From Lachnospiraceae bacterium (lineage in GTDB: Bacteria; Bacillota; Clostridia; Lachnospirales; Lachnospiraceae), in contig JAAUZC010000036.1 in the NCBI GenBank assembly GCA_014804795.1, positions 147,609-211,608 of the forward strand: 64,000 nt of DNA, read 5' to 3'. Below, piece after piece: positions 45,169-54,042 of the stretch. A program made the translations under genes and the position numbers. A model generated the notes under the pieces. It had not been told where the DNA came from. It saw nothing but the letters and a program-made list of their open reading frames with translations, and made no database searches. The stretch's first letter is position 1; every line of letters starts with the position of its first letter.

Positions 45169-46689
45169 ATGCAGGAAAAAGAGGCATTTAAAAGGCTTGT
45201 AAGGCTTTTGCTTTCAGGTGTGTGTCTGCTTGGGCAGGTACTTATTTACATTCGTTTTTTATATATGTATTTTTTTGAGCCGATCAAACGAAATCTTCAG
45301 TTTTTTGAAAAGGGAGAAGCGCTTTTCATTGCGATTTACGTAGTGCTTATTTACTTTTTCTCCAATATGTACGGTGGAATGAGGATCGGTTATCTGAAAA
45401 ACGGGGAAGTGATCTTCTCTCAGATTTTCGCTACGTTTCTTGCCAATATAGTGACTTATGGGCAGGTATCGATTATGATCACTGCGCTTTTTGAACTCAG
45501 ACCGTTTGTCAATATGCTGATCATGCAGATTGCATGGTCGGTTGTGTGGATCAACATTGCAAACTTTATTTATCAGCATATTTTTGCACCGAGACAGATG
45601 CTGTTGATCCATGGGGACAGGCCCTATGACGATATTGTGGCAAAATTCAGCACAAGAAAAGATAAGTACAGTATCTGTAAATGCATCAGCTACAGAATCG
45701 GTTATGATGATATTTTTATGGAAATTCTCGAGAATTATGATGCGATTGTGATTTGGGATATTCCGGTGGATGTGCGGAACAAGATTTTGAAATTTTGTTA
45801 TGGTCATTCTATCCGCGTGTATATCATGCCTAAAATAACAGATGTTATATTAAAAGGAGCCGAGCAGCTCAGTCTTTTCGACACACCGATTTTGTTTACA
45901 AGAGAATATAAGATGAGTATAGACCAGCAGTTTTGGAAGAGGTTTATTGATATCACATGTTCTTTTATCCTTATTATTTTGACATCGCCGTTGATGCTTT
46001 TGACAGCATTGGCAGTTAAACTTTATGACGGCGGTCCGGTTTTGTATAAACAGGTGCGCTGTACGATCGGCGGAAAAGAGTTCAAGATCATGAAATTCCG
46101 CAGTATGAGTGTGGATGCCGAGAAAGACGGGAAAGCAAGGCTGGCGTCGAAGAATGATGCGAGGATTACCCCTGTCGGGAGATTTATCAGGGTATGCCGA
46201 CTGGACGAACTGCCGCAGCTTTTCAATATACTGAAAGGTGAAATGTCCTTTATCGGGCCAAGACCGGAACGACCGGAGATCATTGCACAGTATATGGAAA
46301 TCATGCCGGAATTTAAGTTTCGCATGCGGGTGAAGGCAGGACTTGCGGGTTATGCGCAGGTTTACGGAAAATATAATACAACGCCTTATGATAAGCTGAA
46401 ACTGGATCTGTATTATATTGAAAACTACTCTATATGGATGGATATTAAACTGATGTTTCTGACGCTGAAGATTCTGTTGATGCCGGACAGCACGGAAGGC
46501 ATAGAAGTGACGCAGATTACGGCAATGAAGCAGTCCAATGCGGAACTTCTTGAGAAACGGGCGAAGCTGGATGAAGAGGCAAGAGAACGCGTTGAGAGAG
46601 AACATCAGGAACGCGCGGCGCATGAAGCGAAGGTACTTGAGAGGCAGCAAAAAGAGAAAGAGCAGAATGTGAAGGAAAACGAATCATAA
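45169..46689 (+). CDS. polyprenyl glycosylphosphotransferase (initiating phosphosugar transferase)
   Basis: A 506-aa membrane enzyme. Four N-terminal helices (about 10-130) and a short Rossmann-like region precede the bacterial sugar transferase domain (about 260-440; RFIDITCSFILIILTSPLML, KFRSMSVDAEKDGKAR, DELPQLFNILKGEMSFIGPRPERPE). It would start each repeat by moving a sugar-phosphate to undecaprenyl phosphate, as WbaP/CpsE/EpsL do. The last 50 residues are an added charged, probably coiled-coil tail (EARERVEREHQERAAHEAK) not needed for catalysis. The ATG at 45169 and a GTG directly before it are both possible starts. Confidence 0.92.
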   Translation: MQEKEAFKRLVRLLLSGVCLLGQVLIYIRFLYMYFFEPIKRNLQFFEKGEALFIAIYVVLIYFFSNMYGGMRIGYLKNGEVIFSQIFATFLANIVTYGQVSIMITALFELRPFVNMLIMQIAWSVVWINIANFIYQHIFAPRQMLLIHGDRPYDDIVAKFSTRKDKYSICKCISYRIGYDDIFMEILENYDAIVIWDIPVDVRNKILKFCYGHSIRVYIMPKITDVILKGAEQLSLFDTPILFTREYKMSIDQQFWKRFIDITCSFILIILTSPLMLLTALAVKLYDGGPVLYKQVRCTIGGKEFKIMKFRSMSVDAEKDGKARLASKNDARITPVGRFIRVCRLDELPQLFNILKGEMSFIGPRPERPEIIAQYMEIMPEFKFRMRVKAGLAGYAQVYGKYNTTPYDKLKLDLYYIENYSIWMDIKLMFLTLKILLMPDSTEGIEVTQITAMKQSNAELLEKRAKLDEEARERVEREHQERAAHEAKVLERQQKEKEQNVKENES

Positions 46690-46707
46690 CAGAAAGGCGG
46701 GGTTGGC

Positions 46708-47868
46708 ATGCAGGAGTGCAGATATGGGAAAGAGCCGCTTGACACGAGACTGTTTGTGTTACAGCTTTTGAGGAAGCTTCCGGTGATATTGTTGGCAGCG
46801 GTTTTAGGCGCACTTTGTGTCGGAGGCCCCTATTTTTTGACAAAAGTAACGTTCGGGCCGGCGAAAGAGTATGAGGCGGTAACGGATTTTTATATTGATT
46901 ATGCGGTGAAAGAGGACGGCACGCAGCATACGTATATTAATCAGGCCACCTGGGATCAGCTGGTGAAAGATGATGTTTTTACTGATAAAATACTGATCTG
47001 TATGTTATGGCTCGGGGAGGCAGACGAGAAAACCGTGGAGAATACGCCCTTGCCCGATATCGAAAAAGCTGCAGGAATAACCAAACAGCAGCTGCAGGGA
47101 TATCTTTATGCGACGGTGCTTTCCGATACAAGGATCGTAACGACGACGGTGACGACAAATGATCCGGCACTGACAATGAAGATTGAAAAGGCGCTCGTGC
47201 AGGCGATGTTTGATTTTGGGGAGCAGCAGAAAGAAATCGCGGAGGTGCGGATTTTTCAGGAGCCGGCGGAAGCGTCTCTTGTGATTGCGGATGTGCGCAC
47301 ATTCAGAGCCTGTATGGTGGGCGTAGTGTCGTTTGTTTTTGTGACAGTGCTTTATCTGTGCCTTTACTATGCGCTGGATGAAGGAATTCACATTCCGGCA
47401 ACTTTTGAGAGGCGGTTCGGCATACCGATGTTGGGGACGATACACTCAAAAGAGCTGCCTGTTCTTGCCGGAAAATTATTGCCGGAGAAGCCTGTGCTTT
47501 TGACGGCGGACAAAGAGGTGGATCCGGAGCAGGTAAAGAAAGCGCTTGCGGAGAAAAAAATAGAGACAGGGGAAGCTTACAGGCCGGAAGAGTTGTTTGA
47601 AAGGGCGGATTCAAGCACCGCTAAAGAAGAGCAGACGCCGGTGTCAAAACAGACAGGGGATCTATCTGATAAAAAGCTGCTGTTCATTGTAAAAGCAGGC
47701 GCGCACAACGGAAAGCAGATAGAGAAAACATTGGATATGTGCGAAAAATGTAAATTTGATATCGCTGCAGCTTTGTTGTGGGATGCCGACGAAAAATTAA
47801 TAAAGGCATACGAATTGCCAAAGCATGTATTTTATGCGTGGCAAAAACAGAAGGCTGAAAGAAAGTAG
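46708..47868 (+). CDS. Wzz/CpsC-like chain-length determinant protein with divergent tail
   Basis: A 386-aa protein with transmembrane helices at about 25-48 and 200-222 flanking an extracellular domain, the arrangement of polysaccharide co-polymerases. A cytoplasmic tail of about 160 residues follows. Unlike a BY-kinase partner (CpsD), the tail shows no Walker A motif, and no CpsD gene follows. The last 70 residues (KKLLFIVKAGAHNGKQIEKTLD...DIAAALLWDADEKLIKAY) look like a decayed or repurposed nucleotide-binding-like domain. It lies 19 bp after the initiating transferase gene and should influence polymer length (inference from family). Confidence 0.78.
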   Translation: MQECRYGKEPLDTRLFVLQLLRKLPVILLAAVLGALCVGGPYFLTKVTFGPAKEYEAVTDFYIDYAVKEDGTQHTYINQATWDQLVKDDVFTDKILICMLWLGEADEKTVENTPLPDIEKAAGITKQQLQGYLYATVLSDTRIVTTTVTTNDPALTMKIEKALVQAMFDFGEQQKEIAEVRIFQEPAEASLVIADVRTFRACMVGVVSFVFVTVLYLCLYYALDEGIHIPATFERRFGIPMLGTIHSKELPVLAGKLLPEKPVLLTADKEVDPEQVKKALAEKKIETGEAYRPEELFERADSSTAKEEQTPVSKQTGDLSDKKLLFIVKAGAHNGKQIEKTLDMCEKCKFDIAAALLWDADEKLIKAYELPKHVFYAWQKQKAERK

Positions 47869-47917
47869 AGAGCCGGTAGAATATTTGTAAGCGGCAGACA
47901 AAGAACAGGAACGGAAT

Positions 47918-48703
47918 ATGACAGTACAGATTTTGGCTTCCGTGGTGGAAAAAGACCCACGCAAGCTTGCAGAGCAAATGCATATAGAGACAGATGCCAT
48001 TATTGTAAATCAATGCGATCATTATGGCGTGGAATTTTTTGACCATAATGACAGGAAAGTGCAAGTTTTTCATATGGCGGAGCGCGGCGTGGGACTTAGC
48101 CGGAACACCGCGCTGATGCGGGCGGATGGAGATATCTGCCTTTTTTCAGATCAGGATATTGTCTATGAAAGCGGTTATGAACAAAAGATTTTGCGGGCTT
48201 TTGAAAAGTGTCCCGAAGCCGATATGATCGTTTTTAATATCGAAATCGCGGAGGAGAGAAGAACTTATTATAACAGATCGGTAAAAAAGGTGCGCTGGTA
48301 CAATTGCGGGCGGTACGGGGCTGTCAGTTTTGCAGTAAAAAGAGAGCGGCTGTTTGAGTCGGGTGTGACGTTTTCGCTGCTGTTTGGCGGCGGCGCAAAG
48401 TACAGCGCCGGGGAGGACAGCCTGTTTTTAAAAGAGTTTATGGATAAGGGATACCGGGTATATACTTCTCCCGAGGTGATCGGCAGAGAAAAAGAGGGGG
48501 AATCCACCTGGTTTTCCGGCTATCACGAGAAATTCTTTTTTGACAGAGGTGTGCTCTATCATTTTCTGTATGGACCGCTGGCAAAACTCTGGGGATTCAG
48601 ATTCCTTTTTGTACACAGAGATAAAATATGCCGGGACATTTCATTGAAAAAGGCTTATCAAATCATGAGGAAAGGCATTCGGAAAGGAAAGAGACCGGAA
48701 TAA
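47918..48703 (+). CDS. divergent family 2 glycosyltransferase
   Basis: A 261-aa GT-A-type protein. Expected parts are present but unusual: GLSRNTALMRADGDICLFSDQDIVY (a DQD in place of the common DxD) and AGEDSLFLKEFMDKGYRVY (the acidic general-base region). A typical N-terminal nucleotide-binding segment (SIIxPVYN) is weak here (VQILASVVEKDPRKLA). It probably transfers a sugar during repeat assembly. It is 50 bp after the chain-length gene and 7 bp before the EpsG-like polymerase gene. Confidence 0.8.
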   Translation: MTVQILASVVEKDPRKLAEQMHIETDAIIVNQCDHYGVEFFDHNDRKVQVFHMAERGVGLSRNTALMRADGDICLFSDQDIVYESGYEQKILRAFEKCPEADMIVFNIEIAEERRTYYNRSVKKVRWYNCGRYGAVSFAVKRERLFESGVTFSLLFGGGAKYSAGEDSLFLKEFMDKGYRVYTSPEVIGREKEGESTWFSGYHEKFFFDRGVLYHFLYGPLAKLWGFRFLFVHRDKICRDISLKKAYQIMRKGIRKGKRPE

Positions 48704-48709
48704 CATAGC

Positions 48710-49834
48710 ATGGATTACAGTATTTTTATTTATCTGACGCTGACAGTGCTTGTCGTAGCGCTTGCCTGGTTTGTGAATCTGCCGGCGGGGCGGATGGCAG
48801 AAGCGATAGTTTACGGCGGGAAAACAAAATATTATCGGGGGCTTACCAGACAGCAGACGGTAAACCGGATTTTAATTGTTGCAATATTTTTGCTGTTGTT
48901 TGTAGTGTCCGCCTGCCGGATCGCGGTGGGGAACGACTATTGGGTATATCGGGATGACTTTTTGCTGATCGAACAAAACAGGCATGTGTCATTTGAATTT
49001 GGATTTGTCTGGACAGTGCGCGTCTTGCAGTCTATGTTAAATCATGATCAGTATCTGCCCGTTTTTGCAGTATTTTCCTTTTTTACAGTCCTGTTTTTTG
49101 TCAGAGGAATGGCGGACTTAAGCGAGCAGTTTGCTTTTACGGTTTTCCTTTTGATGACGGGCGGCTACTACTTTTCGAGTTTAAATTCCGTGCGCTATTA
49201 CCTGGTACTGTCGATCGCTCTTTACAGTATAAAATATGTATTAAACGGGGAGTGGGGAAAGTTTATTTTCTGGATCGTATTGGCGGCTGCTTTCCATAAA
49301 TCGGTGCTGGTCGTAATCCCGTTATATTTTCTGGCTTCGCGGAATTGGAAAAAATGGCATATTCTGTTATTTGCGGCAGGATGTGCCAGCCTGATCGTAT
49401 TTCAGGGTTTTTACAGAAAGATCATTTTTTATTTTTATCCTTTTTATGAAGGATCCATGTTTGATACGGGAGAGATGTCTTTCGGCAACATCGGGAAATG
49501 TGCGGCAGTACTTGTTTTGTCGGTGATCTACTACAGGGTGGCGGTGAAAGAGGATAAGAAAAACAGATTCTGTTTTTACTGCAATCTGGGAGCGTTAGCG
49601 CTGTATGTGTTCGGCTCCTTTATCCCGGAAGTATCCCGGGTCGGCTATTACCTGAATATTACCAATATTTTTCTGATACCCGGCATTATTGTAAAAATAC
49701 CTGAAAAACGGCAGAGGATTTTGTGGACGGTGCTTGTGGCGACGGCATATCTGGCGTATTTTGCATTGTTTTTGCGGAGCGCGTACAGTACGGATATACG
49801 GTTGCTGCCGTACAGGAACTGGATATTTCAATAA
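48710..49834 (+). CDS. EpsG family polysaccharide polymerase
   Basis: A 374-aa membrane protein with about 10 helices. The EpsG-family region is clear: VSACRIAVGNDYWVYRDDF, YYFSSLNSVRYYLVLSIALYSIKYV and AAAFHKSVLVVIPLYFLA. EpsG proteins are Wzy-like polymerases that join exported repeat units in exopolysaccharide synthesis. The gene lies in the middle of the glycosyltransferase run. A second, Wzy/O-antigen-ligase-type gene is at 61465 and a broken one at 55829, so this locus has hosted more than one polymerase. Confidence 0.87.
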   Translation: MDYSIFIYLTLTVLVVALAWFVNLPAGRMAEAIVYGGKTKYYRGLTRQQTVNRILIVAIFLLLFVVSACRIAVGNDYWVYRDDFLLIEQNRHVSFEFGFVWTVRVLQSMLNHDQYLPVFAVFSFFTVLFFVRGMADLSEQFAFTVFLLMTGGYYFSSLNSVRYYLVLSIALYSIKYVLNGEWGKFIFWIVLAAAFHKSVLVVIPLYFLASRNWKKWHILLFAAGCASLIVFQGFYRKIIFYFYPFYEGSMFDTGEMSFGNIGKCAAVLVLSVIYYRVAVKEDKKNRFCFYCNLGALALYVFGSFIPEVSRVGYYLNITNIFLIPGIIVKIPEKRQRILWTVLVATAYLAYFALFLRSAYSTDIRLLPYRNWIFQ

Positions 49835-49902
49835 AATGGCATCGTTCTGCGGCGACGCATTGCGAGGCCGGTGTAGGCCGGTAAAAAAATGGAGTTGAGA
49901 AT

Positions 49903-51222
49903 ATGCGTGTACTGTGGGTTTGTAATATTATGCTGCCGATGGTGGCCGAATATCTTGGGATGGAAGCGAGCAATAAAGAAGGATGGCTTACCGGACTGTC
50001 TGCTACGATTCTAAAGCATCAGGAAGAAAACAGAATAGAACTTGGCGTGTGCTTTCCTGCATTGGGAGAACTGGCTGAATTTGGAGAGATGCTGCAGGTT
50101 CCCGGCTCGGATGCGAAAATGCATGCCTTTGGATTTTATGAAAATGTCAGCAGGGCGGAGGTATATGACGAAAGAACGGAAGAGCGTCTGAAAAGGATCA
50201 TGGATATTTTTAAGCCGGATCTGGTGCATTGTTTTGGAACAGAGTTTCCCCATACGCTGGCCGCAGTGAAAGCTTTTGATAAAAAGGAGCGGACATTAAT
50301 AGGCGTTCAGGGACTTTGCAGTATGTGTGCGAGATATTTTCGGGCAGATTTGCCGGACTATGTGTGGAAACGGGCCACGTTCAGAGACAGGGTAAAGCAG
50401 GATGATCTCAGAAGACAGCACGAAAAATATGTACAGCGGGGCGTTTATGAAATAGAAGCGGTGCAGCGGGCCGGGCATATTACGGGGCGGACGGAATGGG
50501 ATAAGAAATATACCGGGGAGTGGAATCCGGATGCAGAATATCATTTTATGAATGAAACGCTGCGTTCAAATTTTTACACGGGATGCTGGAAAGAGGACTC
50601 CTGCCGGAAATATTCTGTTTTTTTGAGTCAGGGGGACTACCCGCTTAAGGGATTACATTATATGCTGCAGGCAATGCCGGAAATTTTGAAAGAATATCCG
50701 GATACAGAAGTTTATGTGGCCGGGAACAGTATTATTAAGACGGCTGCGGAAAAAGGACTCAATGGGTTAAAAGGGAAGTTGAAATTGGAATCCTATGGAA
50801 AATATATTCTGCAGCTGTTAAAAGAGACAGGAACACTCCATAAAGTACATTTCCTGGGACGGCTGAACGCAGAACAGATGAAAGAACAGTATTTGAGGAG
50901 TCATGTGTTTGTATGTCCGTCATCCATTGAAAATTCACCGAATTCGGTGGGGGAAGCGATGCTGCTCGGGGTACCTGTGGTATGTGCGGAGGTGGGAGGC
51001 ATTGCTGACATTTTCGCGGGTGGCGTGGATGGGCTGTTCTATCCGGCAGGGGATGTGAAAAAGCTGGCGGAGGCCGTAAAGATCATGTTTGCCGGGGGTA
51101 AGCGGGTGGAAGCTTACCGGAAGGCGGAAAGGCTTCATGCAGGAAATACACACGACGCACAGAAAAATTATGAGAGACTGATGGAAATTTATACGGAAAT
51201 TGCGGGTTGTAAAAGGATATGA
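49903..51222 (+). CDS. family 4 glycosyltransferase (GT-B)
   Basis: A 439-aa GT-B enzyme. The N-terminal acceptor domain begins MRVLWVCNIMLPMVAEYLG; the C-terminal donor domain has FLGRLNAEQMKEQYLRSHVFVCPSSIENSPNSVGEAMLLGVPVVCAEVGGI, the glycogen-phosphorylase/GT4 signature with the E-x7-E pair (SIENSPNSVGEAM). It transfers a sugar from a nucleotide donor to the growing repeat. The stop overlaps the next GT4 gene by 4 bp (ATGA), so they are translated as a pair. Upstream is a 68-bp gap with a short GC-rich hairpin but no clear promoter. Confidence 0.9.
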   Translation: MRVLWVCNIMLPMVAEYLGMEASNKEGWLTGLSATILKHQEENRIELGVCFPALGELAEFGEMLQVPGSDAKMHAFGFYENVSRAEVYDERTEERLKRIMDIFKPDLVHCFGTEFPHTLAAVKAFDKKERTLIGVQGLCSMCARYFRADLPDYVWKRATFRDRVKQDDLRRQHEKYVQRGVYEIEAVQRAGHITGRTEWDKKYTGEWNPDAEYHFMNETLRSNFYTGCWKEDSCRKYSVFLSQGDYPLKGLHYMLQAMPEILKEYPDTEVYVAGNSIIKTAAEKGLNGLKGKLKLESYGKYILQLLKETGTLHKVHFLGRLNAEQMKEQYLRSHVFVCPSSIENSPNSVGEAMLLGVPVVCAEVGGIADIFAGGVDGLFYPAGDVKKLAEAVKIMFAGGKRVEAYRKAERLHAGNTHDAQKNYERLMEIYTEIAGCKRI

Positions 51223-52424
51223 GACTGACATTTGTTTCCAATTATATCAATCATCATCAGATACCGGTATCCAATGAACTTTACAGGCTTTTGGGGGATG
51301 AGTACGCTTTTATTCAGACTGAGCCGATAGAAGAAGAAAGACTTCAGATGGGGTGGCAGGATATGAGCGGCTCTTTGCCGTATCTCAAACTGTTTTATGA
51401 GAAACCGGAGTATTGCAAAAAACTGATACTGGACAGTGATGTGGTAGTGTTTGGCGGTACGGATGAGGAAAGCTATATACAGCCGAGACTGGCGGCAGAA
51501 AAACTTGTTTTGCGATGCAGTGAACGTATCTATAAGTCCGGTCAGTGGAAAGCGGTTTCGCCGAGGGGATTAAAGAAGAAATATGAGGACCATACCCGTT
51601 ATAGGAGGGCGCAGGTCTATTTGATGTGCGCCGGTGGATATGTGGCTTCTGATTTTCATCTGGTTCATGCCTATCCCGATAAGATGCTCAAGTGGGGATA
51701 TTTTCCGGAAACAAAGCATTATGACAAAGAAAAGCTTGTGACAAAGCATCGGGAGGGAAACGTAAGTCTGCTGTGGGCCGGACGGTTTATAGACTGGAAA
51801 CATCCGGAACTTCCGATTTTGTTGGCGGAGTATTTGAAAGAAAAGGGGCATGCATTTCATCTTTCCATGGTAGGCGGCGGCGAGGTGGAAGAGGAAATAC
51901 GGCAGATGATAGCGGAGAGAAAACTGGAAAAGGAAATAACTCTCTGCGGTTATTTAAAGCCTTCTCAGGTGCGGGAGAAGATGGAAGATGCGGAAATTTA
52001 TCTGCTTACGAGCGACTATAAAGAAGGCTGGGGTGCGGTGTTAAATGAGGCGATGAACAGTGGATGTGCGGTACTGGCGAGTCATGCTGTCGGGGCTGTG
52101 CCGTATTTGCTGGAGCATGGAAAAAATGGAATGGTCTTTCAAAGCGGTAATGTGAAAGATATGTGCGGGAAAGCGGAACTGCTTTTAAAGAGTGAGACAA
52201 AAAGAAAAGAGCTGGGGGATGCCGCCTATGAAACCATCGTGCAGGAATGGAATGCGGAAAAAGCGGCAGACAGGCTTGTGGAGATGGCAGAAAAGCTGTT
52301 GAAAATGAATGAAAAAAATATAGTGCAGAATGTAAAGGAACTGGCATATGAAGAGGGACCGCTTTCTATGGCCGAAGTGATCGCACCGGGAAAGATGTAT
52401 AAACATTTGACAAAAAGGTGTTAA
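51219..52424 (+). CDS. family 4 glycosyltransferase (GT-B)
   Basis: A 401-aa GT-B protein beginning MRLTFVSNYINHHQIPVSNEL. The donor-site region is LLTSDYKEGWGAVLNEAMNSGCAVLASHAVGAVPYLLEHGKNG, containing the EGWGxxxNEA form of the GT4 E-x7-E motif. The ATG lies within the end of the preceding glycosyltransferase gene. The protein resembles enzymes that make branches on capsule repeats, but sugar and linkage cannot be read from sequence. The C-terminus carries about 60 extra helical residues (KMNEKNIVQNVKELAYEEGP). Confidence 0.88.
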   Translation: MRLTFVSNYINHHQIPVSNELYRLLGDEYAFIQTEPIEEERLQMGWQDMSGSLPYLKLFYEKPEYCKKLILDSDVVVFGGTDEESYIQPRLAAEKLVLRCSERIYKSGQWKAVSPRGLKKKYEDHTRYRRAQVYLMCAGGYVASDFHLVHAYPDKMLKWGYFPETKHYDKEKLVTKHREGNVSLLWAGRFIDWKHPELPILLAEYLKEKGHAFHLSMVGGGEVEEEIRQMIAERKLEKEITLCGYLKPSQVREKMEDAEIYLLTSDYKEGWGAVLNEAMNSGCAVLASHAVGAVPYLLEHGKNGMVFQSGNVKDMCGKAELLLKSETKRKELGDAAYETIVQEWNAEKAADRLVEMAEKLLKMNEKNIVQNVKELAYEEGPLSMAEVIAPGKMYKHLTKRC

Positions 52425-52474
52425 CAGTTTATCGCCGGTAGGTGAAATGTCAGGTGGAAACAGGAGAAAATGGG

Positions 52475-53491
52475 ATGGAGAAAGAGCAGGATCTGATCAG
52501 TGTGATCGTACCAGTCTATAATATAAAGGAATATCTGGAGCGATGTGTGGATTCTATTCTTGCACAGACATGGAAGAATCTGGAAGTTCTGTTGGTGGAC
52601 GACGGTTCCATCGACGGTACGGAAAAACTGGTGGATGAACTGACAAAAAAGGACGCCAGGATCCGCGTTTTTCATAAGGAAAACGGCGGCTCCTCCTCAG
52701 CCAGAAATCTGGGTATCCGGAAAGCGGAAGGAAAGTATCTTGGGTTTGTGGACAGCGATGATTATATAGAGCCGTTTATGTATGAGAGACTGTACCGGGC
52801 AATTAAAGAAACGGGCATACCGATCGCGCAGGGAGGTAGATGTGAGATTGACGAACAGGGGAATTCCCTGCCGGATATCTGTACTCCGCCCGATAAGCAG
52901 ACTGTCTATGATGGAGAGACTTTCATGCGGGAGCTGCTGTTGCACAAAGGAGACTGCTCTTTTTGCACAAAACTGATAGATGCGTCACTTTTTGATAACA
53001 GGGAGTTTCCGGAAGGAAGGCTGAATGAGGATTTTTATGTGTTGGTGCAGATGCTGCCGGAAATAGAGGGCATTGTCAGTGTTCCTGAGAGGGTCTATAA
53101 TGTATTTTATAAGATTGGAAGCAATACAAGAACAGGTTCCGCAGAAAAATTTTCCCGTGTCTATGGCGACTGTGTGGATAATGCGGATATGGTGGCGGAA
53201 CTTGTAAAAGAACATTATCCCAAATTAGAAAAAACGTCGATGAGGTTTGGCTTGTATCAGAGATTGGAGTATCTTCTGCATATTCCGATTCGGGAGATGA
53301 AAAAGACGAATGGGCAGTATTCCGATATTACGAAATATTTAAAAGAGAACCGGAGAGAGCTTCGGAAAAATGAGGAGTTGACGGGGAAACAGAAGCTCTA
53401 CCTGATGCTGTTTTCCTTTATGCCTGTGATGCTGCGGAAAGGGCACAGGTGTTTGATGCGAATAAAAGCAGTTGGAAAACGTGTCATATGA
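52475..53491 (+). CDS. family 2 glycosyltransferase
   Basis: A 338-aa GT2 enzyme: LISVIVPVYNIKEYLERCVDSIL, VDDGSIDGTEKLVD, NGGSSSARNLGIRKAEGKYLGFVDSDDYI (with DxD-like SDD) and the NEDFYVL acidic motif. It probably adds a sugar to the repeat or acts as a terminal decoration enzyme. The start at 52475 has AGGAG at 8-bp spacing; an earlier GTG at 52442 lacks one. It is the last gene of the capsule operon; the next gene group at 53564 has its own promoter, so the polysaccharide transcript may end here or run on. Confidence 0.88.
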   Translation: MEKEQDLISVIVPVYNIKEYLERCVDSILAQTWKNLEVLLVDDGSIDGTEKLVDELTKKDARIRVFHKENGGSSSARNLGIRKAEGKYLGFVDSDDYIEPFMYERLYRAIKETGIPIAQGGRCEIDEQGNSLPDICTPPDKQTVYDGETFMRELLLHKGDCSFCTKLIDASLFDNREFPEGRLNEDFYVLVQMLPEIEGIVSVPERVYNVFYKIGSNTRTGSAEKFSRVYGDCVDNADMVAELVKEHYPKLEKTSMRFGLYQRLEYLLHIPIREMKKTNGQYSDITKYLKENRRELRKNEELTGKQKLYLMLFSFMPVMLRKGHRCLMRIKAVGKRVI

Positions 53492-53563
53492 GAAAAACAA
53501 TATCAAATAATGGAATTTGTTATCAATGGACAAGGGGAAACAACCGAAACAAATAGAGTATTC

Positions 53564-53592
53564 TTGCATAAAATCATAAAAAATGATATTAT
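53564..53592 (+). promoter_or_regulatory. promoter of the XRE-ImmA/IrrE-PIN module
   Basis: TTGCAT (53564-53569) and TATTAT (53587-53592) with a 17-bp spacer, about 85 bp before the first gene. The spacer contains a small TCAT/ATGA inverted repeat. Confidence 0.65.
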
Positions 53593-53647
53593 AAGAAAAA
53601 TGGAAACGAAAGAGATGCAGCCCGGAAAGCTGCGCTTACAAAAGAGA

Positions 53648-53665
53648 AAGAGTGGAGCCACTCTT
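53648..53665. promoter_or_regulatory. candidate operator palindrome before the XRE gene
   Basis: A perfect inverted repeat AAGAGTGG-AG-CCACTCTT (8-bp arms, 2-bp centre) lies about 50 bp downstream of the -10 box and directly before the AGGGAGAG ribosome site. Its size and place suit autoregulation by the encoded XRE protein; as RNA it could instead form a hairpin. Confidence 0.55.
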
Positions 53666-53677
53666 AAGGGAGAGATT

Positions 53678-54040
53678 ATGGCGATATTTATGGAAAACTA
53701 CAAAACTTACTGCAGGGAGAATGGCTATCGGCAGAAATTTGTGGCGTTGAAGACCGGAATGACAGAGGCGAAAGTTTCCCGCCTGTTTAAGGGGGAACAG
53801 GAAGTAAATGAACAGGATATGGAGCTTTTATCAGAAGCATTCCTGAAAAATCCAGACTTTTTTATGAAGGAAAATTTTCATGAAAAAATATTTACTCCGG
53901 AAACCTCCGCAGCAGAATTTTATCTGGGCGAAGCGGCGGAAAGAATGAAAGAATATACAGATAAATTGATTGAGTTTGTGGAATGTATGGATGCGGTTCT
54001 CGGAATACGCCCTCGAAGGAACTCATATAAGGGAGAATAG
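53678..54040 (+). CDS. XRE-like helix-turn-helix regulator
   Basis: A 120-aa protein. Residues about 5-60 form a Cro/C1-type helix-turn-helix (YRQKFVALKTGMTEAKVSRLFKGEQEV), followed by a helical C-terminus (EAAERMKEYTDKLIEFVECMDAV) that may serve dimerisation. The start at 53678 follows AGGGAGAG, and the longer frame from 53510 would run through the promoter and palindrome. Its gene is 2 bp before that of an ImmA/IrrE metallopeptidase. Pairs of this kind occur in phage and element immunity control (ImmR/ImmA) and in toxin-antitoxin-like loci; the protease typically cuts the repressor. Confidence 0.85.
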   Translation: MAIFMENYKTYCRENGYRQKFVALKTGMTEAKVSRLFKGEQEVNEQDMELLSEAFLKNPDFFMKENFHEKIFTPETSAAEFYLGEAAERMKEYTDKLIEFVECMDAVLGIRPRRNSYKGE

Positions 54041-54042
54041 TC

